Positions 19,788 through 27,304 of a stretch of DNA of 64,000 nt are shown here, in pieces; the first letter of the stretch is position 1, and the number at the start of each line of letters is the position of its first letter. This DNA is from Roseomonas gilardii subsp. gilardii (GTDB lineage Bacteria; Pseudomonadota; Alphaproteobacteria; Acetobacterales; Acetobacteraceae). The notes beneath the pieces were generated by a model. That model made no database searches. It worked only from the letters and a program-made list of their open reading frames with translations, and had not been told where the DNA came from. The stretch is from assembly GCF_023078375.1 (NCBI RefSeq), contig NZ_CP095554.1, forward strand, positions 2,468,501 to 2,532,500. The letters run 5' to 3'. The translations under genes and the position numbers were made by a program.

Positions 19788-20537
19788 ATGTTGAAGATTG
19801 AAGGGCTGCGGGCCGAGATCGACGGCAAGGAGATCCTGCGCGGGATCGACCTGGAAGTGCCGGCCGGCGAGGTGCATGCCATCATGGGCCCGAACGGTTC
19901 GGGCAAGTCCACCCTCTCCTACGTGCTCTCGGGGCGCGAGGGCTATGAGGTGACCGGCGGCACGGCCAGTTTCGACGGGCAGGACATCCTGGAGATGGAG
20001 CCCGAGGAGCGCGCGGCGGCGGGGCTGTTCCTGGCCTTCCAGTATCCGGTGGAGCTGCCGGGCGTGGGCAATGCCAACTTCCTGCGCACCGCCCTGAACG
20101 CGCTCCGCCGCTCGCGCGGCGAGAGCGAGCTGGACGCGATGCAGTTCCTGAAGCTGGCGCGCGACCGCATGAAGAAGCTGTCCATGCCCGAGGACATGCT
20201 GAAGCGCGGCGTCAATGTCGGCTTCTCCGGCGGCGAGAAGAAGCGCAACGAGGTGCTGCAGATGGCCCTGCTGCAGCCGAAGCTCGCCATCCTCGACGAG
20301 ACGGATTCCGGCCTGGACATCGACGCGCTGAAGATCGTGGCCGAGGGCGTGAACGCCCAGCGCGGGCCGGATTTCTCGGCGCTGGTGATCACCCACTACC
20401 AGCGCCTGCTGGACTACATCGTGCCCGACCGCGTGCATGTTCTGGCCAATGGCCGGATCATCGCCTCCGGCGGGCCGGAACTCGCGCATCGCCTGGAAGC
20501 CGAGGGCTATGCCACGGTGATCGAGGAGGCCGCGTGA
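19788..20537 (+). CDS. sufC: Fe-S cluster assembly ATPase SufC
   Basis: 249 residues, an ABC ATPase without membrane parts. Walker A GPNGSGKS is at 34-41; the signature is FSGGEKKRNE and Walker B ends in AILDETDSGLD, the variant typical of SufC. ATP binding and hydrolysis drive conformational change of the SufBCD scaffold. It is 87 bases after sufB, with a short spacer containing no gene, and overlaps sufD by four bases (GTGA). Confidence 0.96.
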   Translation: MLKIEGLRAEIDGKEILRGIDLEVPAGEVHAIMGPNGSGKSTLSYVLSGREGYEVTGGTASFDGQDILEMEPEERAAAGLFLAFQYPVELPGVGNANFLRTALNALRRSRGESELDAMQFLKLARDRMKKLSMPEDMLKRGVNVGFSGGEKKRNEVLQMALLQPKLAILDETDSGLDIDALKIVAEGVNAQRGPDFSALVITHYQRLLDYIVPDRVHVLANGRIIASGGPELAHRLEAEGYATVIEEAA

Positions 20538-21841
20538 CCGCCCTGCCTGCCAACACCCCGGGTGGCACCAGCTTCCTCGCCCGCTACGAGGGGCTGAAGG
20601 ACCGCCTGCCGGGCCGCAACATCCCCGCCATCCACGCGCTGCGCGAGGCGGCGGCGGAGATCCTGCGCAGCACCGGCCTGCCGACGCGCCGCGTCGAAGC
20701 CTGGCGCTACACGGACATCACGGCGATCAGCCGGGCGGAGTTCCGCGAGCCGCTGCTCTCGGTGGAAAGCGGCCCCGCCCTGCCGGCGAAGCGCTGCGAA
20801 TACCGCGCCGTCTTCCTGGACGGGCGTTTCCAGCCGGAACTGTCGGAACTGCCGCCCCATGCCGGCCCGCTGAGCGAGCATCTGGTGGCCGCTGCCGGGC
20901 TGCTGGGCGAGGTGGATGCGCTGCGCCCGGCCGAGGCGCTGAACGCCATGCTCTTCGAGGACGGGCTGTTCCTGGACCTGCCGGAAGGTACGGAGGGCGG
21001 CGAGCTGGAGCTGCTGACCGTGGCGACCGGGCCGGTGGCCATGGCCTATCACCCGCGCCACGTCATCCGCCTGGCGCGCGGCGCCTCGCTGATGCTGCTG
21101 GAAACGGCGACGGGGCCGGAGGGCAGCCAGCACCTCCACAACCCGGTCTTCGACATCGCCGTGGCCGAGGAGGCCCGCATCGTGCATGTGCGGGCGCAGC
21201 GGGAGCCGGAGGGTGCCTTCCACCTCGCCCATATCAACGTCCATGTGGCGGCGCGGGGGGTCTATGACGGCTTCGCGCTGAATGCCGGTGGGCGCGTGGC
21301 GCGGTCCGAGATCCGGCTGCGCCTCGATGGGCCCAGGGCGGAGGCGCATCTGAACGGCGCGCAGCTCGCGGCCGACGGGCAGGTGGCGGACATCACCACC
21401 GCCATCGACCATGCGGCGCCGGACTGCCCCAGCCGCCAGACGGTGAAGACCGTGCTGGCCGGGCGCGCGCGCGGCGTGTTCCAGGGCAAGATCCTGGTGC
21501 GGCAGGCGGCGCAGAAGACCGACGGCTACCAGATGAACCAGGCGCTGCTGCTCTCCGAGAACGCGGAGATGGACAGCAAGCCGCAGCTCGAGATCTATGC
21601 CGACGACGTGAAGTGCTCCCACGGCGCCACGGTCGGCGCGCTGGACGAGGAGCAGCTCTTCTACATGCGCTCCCGCGGCATCCCGGCCGATGCGGCGCGG
21701 GCGATGCTGGTGCGTGCCTTCCTGGAGGAAGCGATCGAGATCGTCTCCTCCGAGACGGCGAAGGGCGCGCTGGAGGAGGCGATCGCCATCTGGTGGGCGC
21801 GCCACGGCATCGGCACGCCGGGCGAAGGGGAGGCGGCGTAA
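20534..21841 (+). CDS. sufD: Fe-S cluster assembly protein SufD
   Basis: 435 residues from GTG 20534, overlapping the sufC stop. RRVEAWRYTDI near the N-terminus and the C-terminal core (KTDGYQMNQALLLSENAEMD, then CSHGATVGALDEEQLFYMRSRG) define the SufB/SufD family. SufD pairs with SufB in the SufBC2D complex and helps iron entry. It is slightly more divergent than SufB, as is usual for this subunit. Confidence 0.95.
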   Translation: MTALPANTPGGTSFLARYEGLKDRLPGRNIPAIHALREAAAEILRSTGLPTRRVEAWRYTDITAISRAEFREPLLSVESGPALPAKRCEYRAVFLDGRFQPELSELPPHAGPLSEHLVAAAGLLGEVDALRPAEALNAMLFEDGLFLDLPEGTEGGELELLTVATGPVAMAYHPRHVIRLARGASLMLLETATGPEGSQHLHNPVFDIAVAEEARIVHVRAQREPEGAFHLAHINVHVAARGVYDGFALNAGGRVARSEIRLRLDGPRAEAHLNGAQLAADGQVADITTAIDHAAPDCPSRQTVKTVLAGRARGVFQGKILVRQAAQKTDGYQMNQALLLSENAEMDSKPQLEIYADDVKCSHGATVGALDEEQLFYMRSRGIPADAARAMLVRAFLEEAIEIVSSETAKGALEEAIAIWWARHGIGTPGEGEAA

Positions 21842-21846
21842 CGGCC

Positions 21847-23091
21847 ATGGACGGTTCGGCCCCTCCGGCTTTCGACGTGGCGCGGGTCCGGAAGGACTTC
21901 CCGATCCTCTCCACGACGCATCGCGGCAAGCCGCTGGTCTTTCTCGACAGCGGTGCCTCGGCCCAGAAGCCGCGCGCCGTGATCGACGCGATGAAGGAGA
22001 TGATGGAGACCGCCTATGCCAATGTGCATCGCGGCGCCTATCACCTCAGCGAGCAGGCGACCGAATCCTACGAGGCCGCCCGCCGCGCCGCGGCGCGCTT
22101 CCTGAACGCCGCCGACGAGCGCGAGATCGTGCTGACCGGCACCGGCTCCACCCAGGCGATCAACCTCGTCGCGCATTCCTTCGGGCGTGGCGTGCTGAAG
22201 CCGGGGCAGGCGGTGCTGGTGAGCGAGATGGAGCACCACGCCAACCTCGTCCCCTGGCACATGCTGCGGGACGCGCATGGGGTGGAGCTGCGCATCTGCC
22301 GCGTCACCGATGCGGGCGAGCTGGACATGGCGGAGCTGGAGGCGAAGCTCGCCGACGGGAAGGTCGGGCTGGTCTCCATCGCCCATATGTCCAACGTGCT
22401 GGGCACGGTGGTGCCGGCCCGGCGGATCGTGGACCTCGCCCATGCCCATGGGGCGCGGGTGATGTTCGACGGCAGCCAGGGCGCGGTCCACCGCAAGGTG
22501 GATGTGCAGGCGCTGGGCTGCGACTTCTACGTCTTCACCGCGCACAAGCTCTATGGCCCGACCGGGCTGGGCATCCTCTATGGCCGGATGGAGGTGCTGG
22601 AGCGGATGCCGCCCTTCCTGGGCGGCGGCGACATGATCACCGAGGTGACGCTGGAGCGGACCCTCTTCGCCGAGCCGCCGCTGCGCTTCGAGGCCGGCAC
22701 GCCGCCGATCATCGAGGCGATCGGGCTGCACGCCGCCATCGACTATGTCGAGGCGATCGGCATGGAGGCGATCGAGGCGCATGAGCGTTCCCTGGTGGAC
22801 CATGCGATGAAGCGCCTGGGGAATATCGAGGGCGTGACCCTGCTGGGCCGGGCGCAGGACCGGGGCGGCGTCTTCGCCTTTTCCATCGACAACGCCCATT
22901 CGCATGACGTCGCGACGCTGCTGGACCGGGCGGGGATCTGCGTGCGCTCCGGCCGGCATTGCGCGGAGCCGCTGCACACCCGCTTCGGGGTGGAAAGCAC
23001 CTGCCGGGCCTCCTTCGGCCTCTACACGACGCATGAGGAAGTGGACTATCTCGCCGAGGCCGTGACCAAGGCCCGGGAGTTCTTCGCGTGA
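21847..23091 (+). CDS. sufS: Cysteine desulfurase SufS
   Basis: 414 residues from ATG 21847, six bases after sufD. The pyridoxal-phosphate lysine is Lys234 in FTAHKLYGPTG, and the catalytic cysteine is Cys372 in VRSGRHCAEP, the short class II loop. VSEMEHHANLVPW carries the histidine that stacks on the cofactor. The enzyme takes sulfur from cysteine, leaving alanine, and hands it as persulfide to SufU, encoded next. Length is usual for the group. Confidence 0.96.
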   Translation: MDGSAPPAFDVARVRKDFPILSTTHRGKPLVFLDSGASAQKPRAVIDAMKEMMETAYANVHRGAYHLSEQATESYEAARRAAARFLNAADEREIVLTGTGSTQAINLVAHSFGRGVLKPGQAVLVSEMEHHANLVPWHMLRDAHGVELRICRVTDAGELDMAELEAKLADGKVGLVSIAHMSNVLGTVVPARRIVDLAHAHGARVMFDGSQGAVHRKVDVQALGCDFYVFTAHKLYGPTGLGILYGRMEVLERMPPFLGGGDMITEVTLERTLFAEPPLRFEAGTPPIIEAIGLHAAIDYVEAIGMEAIEAHERSLVDHAMKRLGNIEGVTLLGRAQDRGGVFAFSIDNAHSHDVATLLDRAGICVRSGRHCAEPLHTRFGVESTCRASFGLYTTHEEVDYLAEAVTKAREFFA

Positions 23092-23152
23092 GGTCCGGCG
23101 CCGGGGCGGCCATCGGAATGGCCCGTCCCGGACAGGGCCTGGGAGTGCGCTG

Positions 23153-23617
23153 ATGTTCGACGATCTTCGCGATCTCTACCAGGAGGTCATCCTGGACCAC
23201 GGCCGCAAGCCGCGGAACTTCCGCCGGCTGGAGGATGCCGACCGCCACGCGCGCGGCGACAACCCGCTCTGCGGCGATCGCATGGAGCTCTGGGTGAAGC
23301 TGGACGGCGAGGGCCACATCGCCGATGCGGCCTTCCAGGGCAAGGGCTGCGCCATCTCCATGGCCAGCGCCTCCCTGATGACGGAGACGGTGCGCGGCAA
23401 GAGCGCCGCCGAGGCGCAGGAGCTGGGCGCGAAGTTCCGCGAACTGGCGATGACAGGCACCTGCCCGGATTGTGGCGCCGGCCTTGCCGAGGAGATGGAG
23501 CGTCTCCAGGTTCTGGGCGGGGTCGCGGAGTATCCGAGCCGCGTGAAATGCGCGACCCTCGCCTGGCACACGCTGAATGCCGCCCTGGAAGGCGCGAAGG
23601 AGGCGTCGAGTGAGTGA
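23153..23617 (+). CDS. sufU: SufU-type sulfur acceptor, IscU-like
   Basis: 154 residues, opening LRDLYQEVILDHGRKPRNF. Cys40 (with Asp42), Cys66 and Cys133 are the zinc and sulfur-acceptor ligands; the insertion around CPDCGAG at 104-110 is typical of SufU compared with IscU. SufU takes sulfur from SufS through a zinc-ligand exchange in Gram-positive bacteria. It stands in the place where many proteobacteria carry sufE. The next gene begins at an overlapping GTG. Confidence 0.92.
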   Translation: MFDDLRDLYQEVILDHGRKPRNFRRLEDADRHARGDNPLCGDRMELWVKLDGEGHIADAAFQGKGCAISMASASLMTETVRGKSAAEAQELGAKFRELAMTGTCPDCGAGLAEEMERLQVLGGVAEYPSRVKCATLAWHTLNAALEGAKEASSE

Positions 23618-24035
23618 CACGCCCGCCAAGGACCCGTCCGTGACGGAAGAACCCGCCGCCGTGCCGCAGCCGGCCGCCGCCTCCCATGGCGTCTGGACCC
23701 CGGATGGCGAGGTGCCGCCGGCCGCGCCCGAGGGCGTGCAGGAAGAGGCCGTGCTGAACGCGCTGAAGACGGTCTTCGACCCGGAGATCCCCGTCGATAT
23801 CTATGAGATGGGGCTGATCTACGCGGTGGAGATCGGCGAGGACGGGACGGTGAAGGTCGAGATGACGCTGACCACGCCCTCCTGCCCTTCGGCGCAGGAA
23901 CTGCCCAGCATGGTCGAGGAAGCGGTCCGCACCGTCCCGAATGTGAACGATGTGGAGGTCGAGGTCGTCTGGGACCCGCCCTGGGACCCGTCGCGGATGA
24001 GCGAGGACGCGCGCCTCGCCCTGAACATGTACTGA
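23610..24035 (+). CDS. sufT: SufT-like MIP18-family Fe-S assembly protein
   Basis: 141 residues from GTG 23610, overlapping the sufU stop by eight bases. A variable, proline-rich first 45 residues precede the MIP18 domain: VFDPEIPVDIYEMGLIY, then LTTPSCPSAQELP with the conserved cysteine. SufT is thought to help Fe-S maturation of target proteins, including lipoate synthase and aconitase in Gram-positive species. Its position in the SUF operon supports the name. The exact start is less sure, because a methionine is lacking. Confidence 0.88.
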   Translation: MSDTPAKDPSVTEEPAAVPQPAAASHGVWTPDGEVPPAAPEGVQEEAVLNALKTVFDPEIPVDIYEMGLIYAVEIGEDGTVKVEMTLTTPSCPSAQELPSMVEEAVRTVPNVNDVEVEVVWDPPWDPSRMSEDARLALNMY

Positions 24036-24053
24036 GAGAGGTTGTCCCCCCCG

Positions 24054-24425
24054 ATGAGCACGACGACCGAGACCCCCGCCCGCCCGAAGCGCGCCCTGCC
24101 GCCGCTGATGTCGCTTTCCGATGCCGCGGCCGAGCGCCTGCGCCGCCTCTACGAGAGCGGCGAGAATGGCAGGTACCTGCGCATCGCGGTGAAGACCAAG
24201 GGCTGCTCCGGCATGGCCTATGACCTGAACTGGGTGGATGAACCCGGGCCGGGTGACGAGGTGGTGACGGACAAGGGCGTCACCATCCTGGTGGACCGCA
24301 AGGCGACGCTGTTCCTGATCGGCACCACCATGGACTACGAGGTGAAGACCATGTCGGCAGGCTTCACCTTCGTGAACCCGAACGAGAAGGGCCGCTGCGG
24401 CTGCGGCGAAAGCTTCCACGTCTGA
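24054..24425 (+). CDS. sufA: A-type Fe-S cluster carrier (SufA/IscA/HesB family)
   Basis: 123 residues from ATG 24054. The three family cysteines are in KTKGCSGMAYDL and the C-terminal GRCGCGESF. The protein carries clusters from the SufBCD scaffold to target enzymes. It is last in the operon, 18 bases after sufT. A hairpin-rich region that may end the transcript follows directly. Confidence 0.92.
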   Translation: MSTTTETPARPKRALPPLMSLSDAAAERLRRLYESGENGRYLRIAVKTKGCSGMAYDLNWVDEPGPGDEVVTDKGVTILVDRKATLFLIGTTMDYEVKTMSAGFTFVNPNEKGRCGCGESFHV

Positions 24426-24783
24426 CCGGTTCGGGCGTTGCGCCTTCCCGGGGGACAAGGCTCCGCCTTTTCCCCCCGGACCCCCTTATCCGCCAGGACC
24501 CTGCGGGCCCTGGACCCGATGAGCTGGCTCTTGCTGCGGCCGGATCGCGCCGGAGAGCATGGTCTCCGGCGACTGCGGCTGCCACAAGCGCGGAGAAGGA
24601 TTTTCCTTCCAGAAGTCCCGCCGATCCACCTGCGCCCGGGGATCAGCCCGCAGGCTGACGCCCACCACCACCGCCAACGAAAGCCCGGGGTCCGGGGACC
24701 GGCTTCGGTCCCCGGCGGAGTGGGGGTCCGGGGCGAGAGGCAGCGCCTCTCCCCCGGGGGTTGCCACGAAGGCGCCGGCCAGC
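24426..24783. repeat. Intergenic cluster of short GC hairpins
   Basis: There is no gene in these 358 bases between convergent sufA and the Pr6Pr-like gene. At least five separate hairpins are visible: GCCGGAGA/TCTCCGGC at about 24549-24570, GAAGGA/TCCTTC at about 24595-24609, GGGGACCG/CGGTCCCC at about 24694-24713, AGAGGC/GCCTCT at about 24736-24750, and an imperfect CCAGG-type stem near 24494-24514. The unit GGGGTCCGGGG occurs twice (24687-24697 and 24723-24733). Similar units occur at 54890-55130. It probably belongs to a dispersed palindromic element family and may also end both flanking transcripts. Confidence 0.6.
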
Positions 24784-25491
24784 TCAGACCGCGACCTCGT
24801 CCTCCGAACCGCCATCCTTCCCGGTGGGAGCGAGGCGCGTGTCCAGCCGCACCAGGGCGAAGGCGACGATCAGGAAGCCCGCCGCGATCCCGAGCGCGTT
24901 GAGCCCGGTCCGGGCCCAGCCGATCGCCTCGACATCGATGAAAGGATAGGCGTAGCGGCCGCCGAGCCCGCCGCGCAGCAGGGCATAGGCGAGATAGACC
25001 AGCGGATAGATCGCCCAGATCAGCGGATCATGCCCTCGCAGCCGCCCCTTGGGCATGAAGAGCAGCCAGAAGAGCGGCACCAGGGCTGGGATGGCATCGT
25101 GCATCAGCGTGTTGGCGGTGCGGGCGAGGCCGTCGCCCAGCACCGGCATATGGCCGCGCAGCAGCAGCGCATAGACCACGCCCACCAGCATGATGGCCAG
25201 CGTCGTGCCGCCGACCAGGCCAGGGGCGGCGAAGCCGGGGCGGCGCAGGGCGATGCCGGTGAAGACCGTGGCCACCACGAGGTTGGTGGTGATGGTGAAA
25301 TAGCCCAGCAGGACCCAGAGCGCCGTGACGACGGACTGCGTCCGCTCCAGCAGCGACAGGAACTGCAGCCCCAGCCCGAGCCAGGCGAGCACGGCGATCA
25401 GCGCCGCGAAGCCGGTGGCGGTTTGGCTGAGGGGGAAGTGGCTGGCGGGAAGGGTCTGCTCCGTGTGAAGGGGCGGCGGATCGGCGTGCAA
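24784..25491 (-). CDS. Pr6Pr-like (FAR-17a/AIG1-like) membrane protein
   Basis: 235 residues with about six hydrophobic segments (FAALIAVLAWLGLGLQFLSL through LNALGIAAGFLIVAFALVRL). FTITTNLVVATVF, NTLMHDAIPALVPLFWLLF and RYAYPFIDVEAIGW are the marks of the Pr6Pr group, whose function is unknown. The only reasonable start before the first helix is a TTG at 25491; no ATG or GTG is available. It follows the rRNA methyltransferase gene on the same strand with a 59-base gap. Confidence 0.7.
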   Translation of the reverse strand: MHADPPPLHTEQTLPASHFPLSQTATGFAALIAVLAWLGLGLQFLSLLERTQSVVTALWVLLGYFTITTNLVVATVFTGIALRRPGFAAPGLVGGTTLAIMLVGVVYALLLRGHMPVLGDGLARTANTLMHDAIPALVPLFWLLFMPKGRLRGHDPLIWAIYPLVYLAYALLRGGLGGRYAYPFIDVEAIGWARTGLNALGIAAGFLIVAFALVRLDTRLAPTGKDGGSEDEVAV

Positions 25492-25550
25492 TTTGGGATG
25501 GAATCCGGGCGAGGGTGGGGACCTTGCGGGGTCAGCCCTCCAGGATGCCT

Positions 25551-26825
25551 TCAGCCCCGGGCGAATGCCACCACGGATTCGAGATGCGGCGACCACAGGA
25601 ACTGGTCCACCGGCACGGCCGAAACGGCGCGCCAGCCGCCGCGCTGCAGCAGCGCCGCATCGCGCGACAGGGCGGCGGGGTTGCAGGAGACATAGACCAC
25701 CCGTTCGAGCCGACTGCGGGCGATGATGCCGATCTGCTCGGCGGCGCCGGCATAGGGTGGGTCCAGCACCGCGGCGGCATAGGCGGCGAGTTCGGCGGGC
25801 AGCAGCGGCTGCCGGGCGAGATCGCGGCGCTTCGCCTGGACGCGGCGCATGGCCTTGTTGGCCCCGGCGGCGAGCGCCGCGACCGCTTCGGCCTCGCCCT
25901 CGAAGGCATCCACCCGGGCGAGCCGGGCCAGGGGCAGGGACAGCGTGCCCACCCCCGCATAGAGGTCGGCGATCCGGGCCTTGGCGGGCAGCCGGCGCGG
26001 CAGGGCCGCCAGCACGGCCTCGACGATCGCGGCCTCGCCCTCCGGCGTCGCCTGGAGGAAGGCGCCCGGGGCCGGCGGGACCGCCACGCCGTCGAGCAGC
26101 AGCGAAACGCCGCCGCTCTGCGCGGCCATTTCCGGCGCGCCCTTGTTCAGGGCCCAGGCGATGCGCGGGATGCCATGGGCCTCGCCGAAGGCGGCCAGGA
26201 TCTGGCGGTCCTGCGCGGTCAGCGCCGCATCGGTGCGCAGCAGCAGGTCCGGCCCGGTGCTGAGCAGGTTGACCAGGGCCGAGCCCTCCCGCCGGAAGCC
26301 GCGCAGCCGGGCCAGGAGGCCGCGCAACGGCTCCAGCAGCGCCAGGATCGCGGGATCGAGCACATGGCATTCCCGCATGTCCACCACCTGCGCACCGCCC
26401 CGTTCGTGGAAGCCGATGCGCACCCCGTCCGCGCCCTGGCGGATGGCGAGGTCGGCGCGGCGGCGCGTCGCGGTGGGGCAGGGGGCCAGGGGGGCGACGG
26501 GCGTGTCGGGGAAGCCGGCGCGGGCCAGAGCCTCGGCCAGCCGCGCCCGTTTCCAGCCGCGATAGGCCGCGCCATCCCAGTGCTGCAGGGCGCAGCCGCC
26601 GCAGGTGCCGAAATGCCGGCAGGGCGGGGCGGCGCGTTCCGGGCTGGGGCGCAGGATCGCCTCGGCCTCCGCCACCGCGCCTTCACCCCGCTTGCCGGTG
26701 ACGCGGGCCAGGACCCTCTCGCCGGGCAGGGTGAAGGGCAGGAAGGCGGCGCGCCCGTCCGGCAGGGTGGCGATGCCGTCGCCGCCCGAGCCCATGCCGG
26801 CGATGTCGAGTTCGATCGCGCTCAC
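25551..26825 (-). CDS. 23S rRNA (uracil-5-)-methyltransferase, RlmD/TrmA family
   Basis: 424 residues. A TRAM-like N-terminal part is followed by the cluster cysteines Cys69, Cys75 and Cys78 in CRHFGTCGGC. The methyltransferase core has DLYAGVGTLSLPLA (SAM-binding), VLDPPYAGA, and the catalytic VYVSCNPAALSRD near the end. Enzymes of this family methylate C5 of a uridine in 23S rRNA (RlmD, U1939) or related sites. Which site this protein uses is not certain. Its start codon overlaps the DUF2721 gene stop by ATGA. Confidence 0.88.
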   Translation of the reverse strand: MSAIELDIAGMGSGGDGIATLPDGRAAFLPFTLPGERVLARVTGKRGEGAVAEAEAILRPSPERAAPPCRHFGTCGGCALQHWDGAAYRGWKRARLAEALARAGFPDTPVAPLAPCPTATRRRADLAIRQGADGVRIGFHERGGAQVVDMRECHVLDPAILALLEPLRGLLARLRGFRREGSALVNLLSTGPDLLLRTDAALTAQDRQILAAFGEAHGIPRIAWALNKGAPEMAAQSGGVSLLLDGVAVPPAPGAFLQATPEGEAAIVEAVLAALPRRLPAKARIADLYAGVGTLSLPLARLARVDAFEGEAEAVAALAAGANKAMRRVQAKRRDLARQPLLPAELAAYAAAVLDPPYAGAAEQIGIIARSRLERVVYVSCNPAALSRDAALLQRGGWRAVSAVPVDQFLWSPHLESVVAFARG

Positions 26826-27226
26826 GCTTCGTCCAGATGCAGGGTGGTGAGCCAGATCTCGGCCAGGAAGAAGACGAGCGACCCCATCAGCACGATCAGC
26901 GCCGCGACCAGCAAGGCCCCGAGCAGCAGTCCGACATGCAGGTCGAAGAAGGGACCGGCGAAGGAGATGACCAGCAGGGCGCAGAGCAGGATGGCCGAGA
27001 CCACGCAGCCGGTGATGGCGAACTGCACCAGCCGCGCCCGCCGCCCCAGGCGCGACAGCTCCCCGGGCGCCGGCTCCGCCCCGGCCCGCAGGGCGCGGGT
27101 GCGGTCCACCAGCCGCGAGAGCCGCGTCGCCAGGATGTTGAGCACCGCCATGATGCCGCTCAGCAGGAAGGCGGGCGCGATCGCGAGCTGGATGGTCCGC
27201 TCGATATCGAGGATGTCACCGCCCAA
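26822..27226 (-). CDS. DUF2721 family membrane protein
   Basis: 134 residues with three hydrophobic segments. It opens DIERTIQLAIAPAFLLSGIM, a typical DUF2721 start, followed by RLSRLVDRTRAL and a charged loop. Function of the family is unknown. It is first of a coupled pair with the rRNA methyltransferase (ATGA overlap at 26822-26825), which may mean only shared transcription. Confidence 0.8.
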   Translation of the reverse strand: MGGDILDIERTIQLAIAPAFLLSGIMAVLNILATRLSRLVDRTRALRAGAEPAPGELSRLGRRARLVQFAITGCVVSAILLCALLVISFAGPFFDLHVGLLLGALLVAALIVLMGSLVFFLAEIWLTTLHLDEA

Positions 27227-27304
27227 GGAATATTCTTTCCGGAAGATGCGGGCCGCCGCGCCCCGGCCCCTGGCGAGGGCCGGAGGCGCGGCGGCACCGT
27301 GGAA

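Noticed and set aside
24426-24783. CRISPR array
   Set aside because: The hairpin units are of uneven length and spacing and there are no constant repeats with unique spacers or cas genes.
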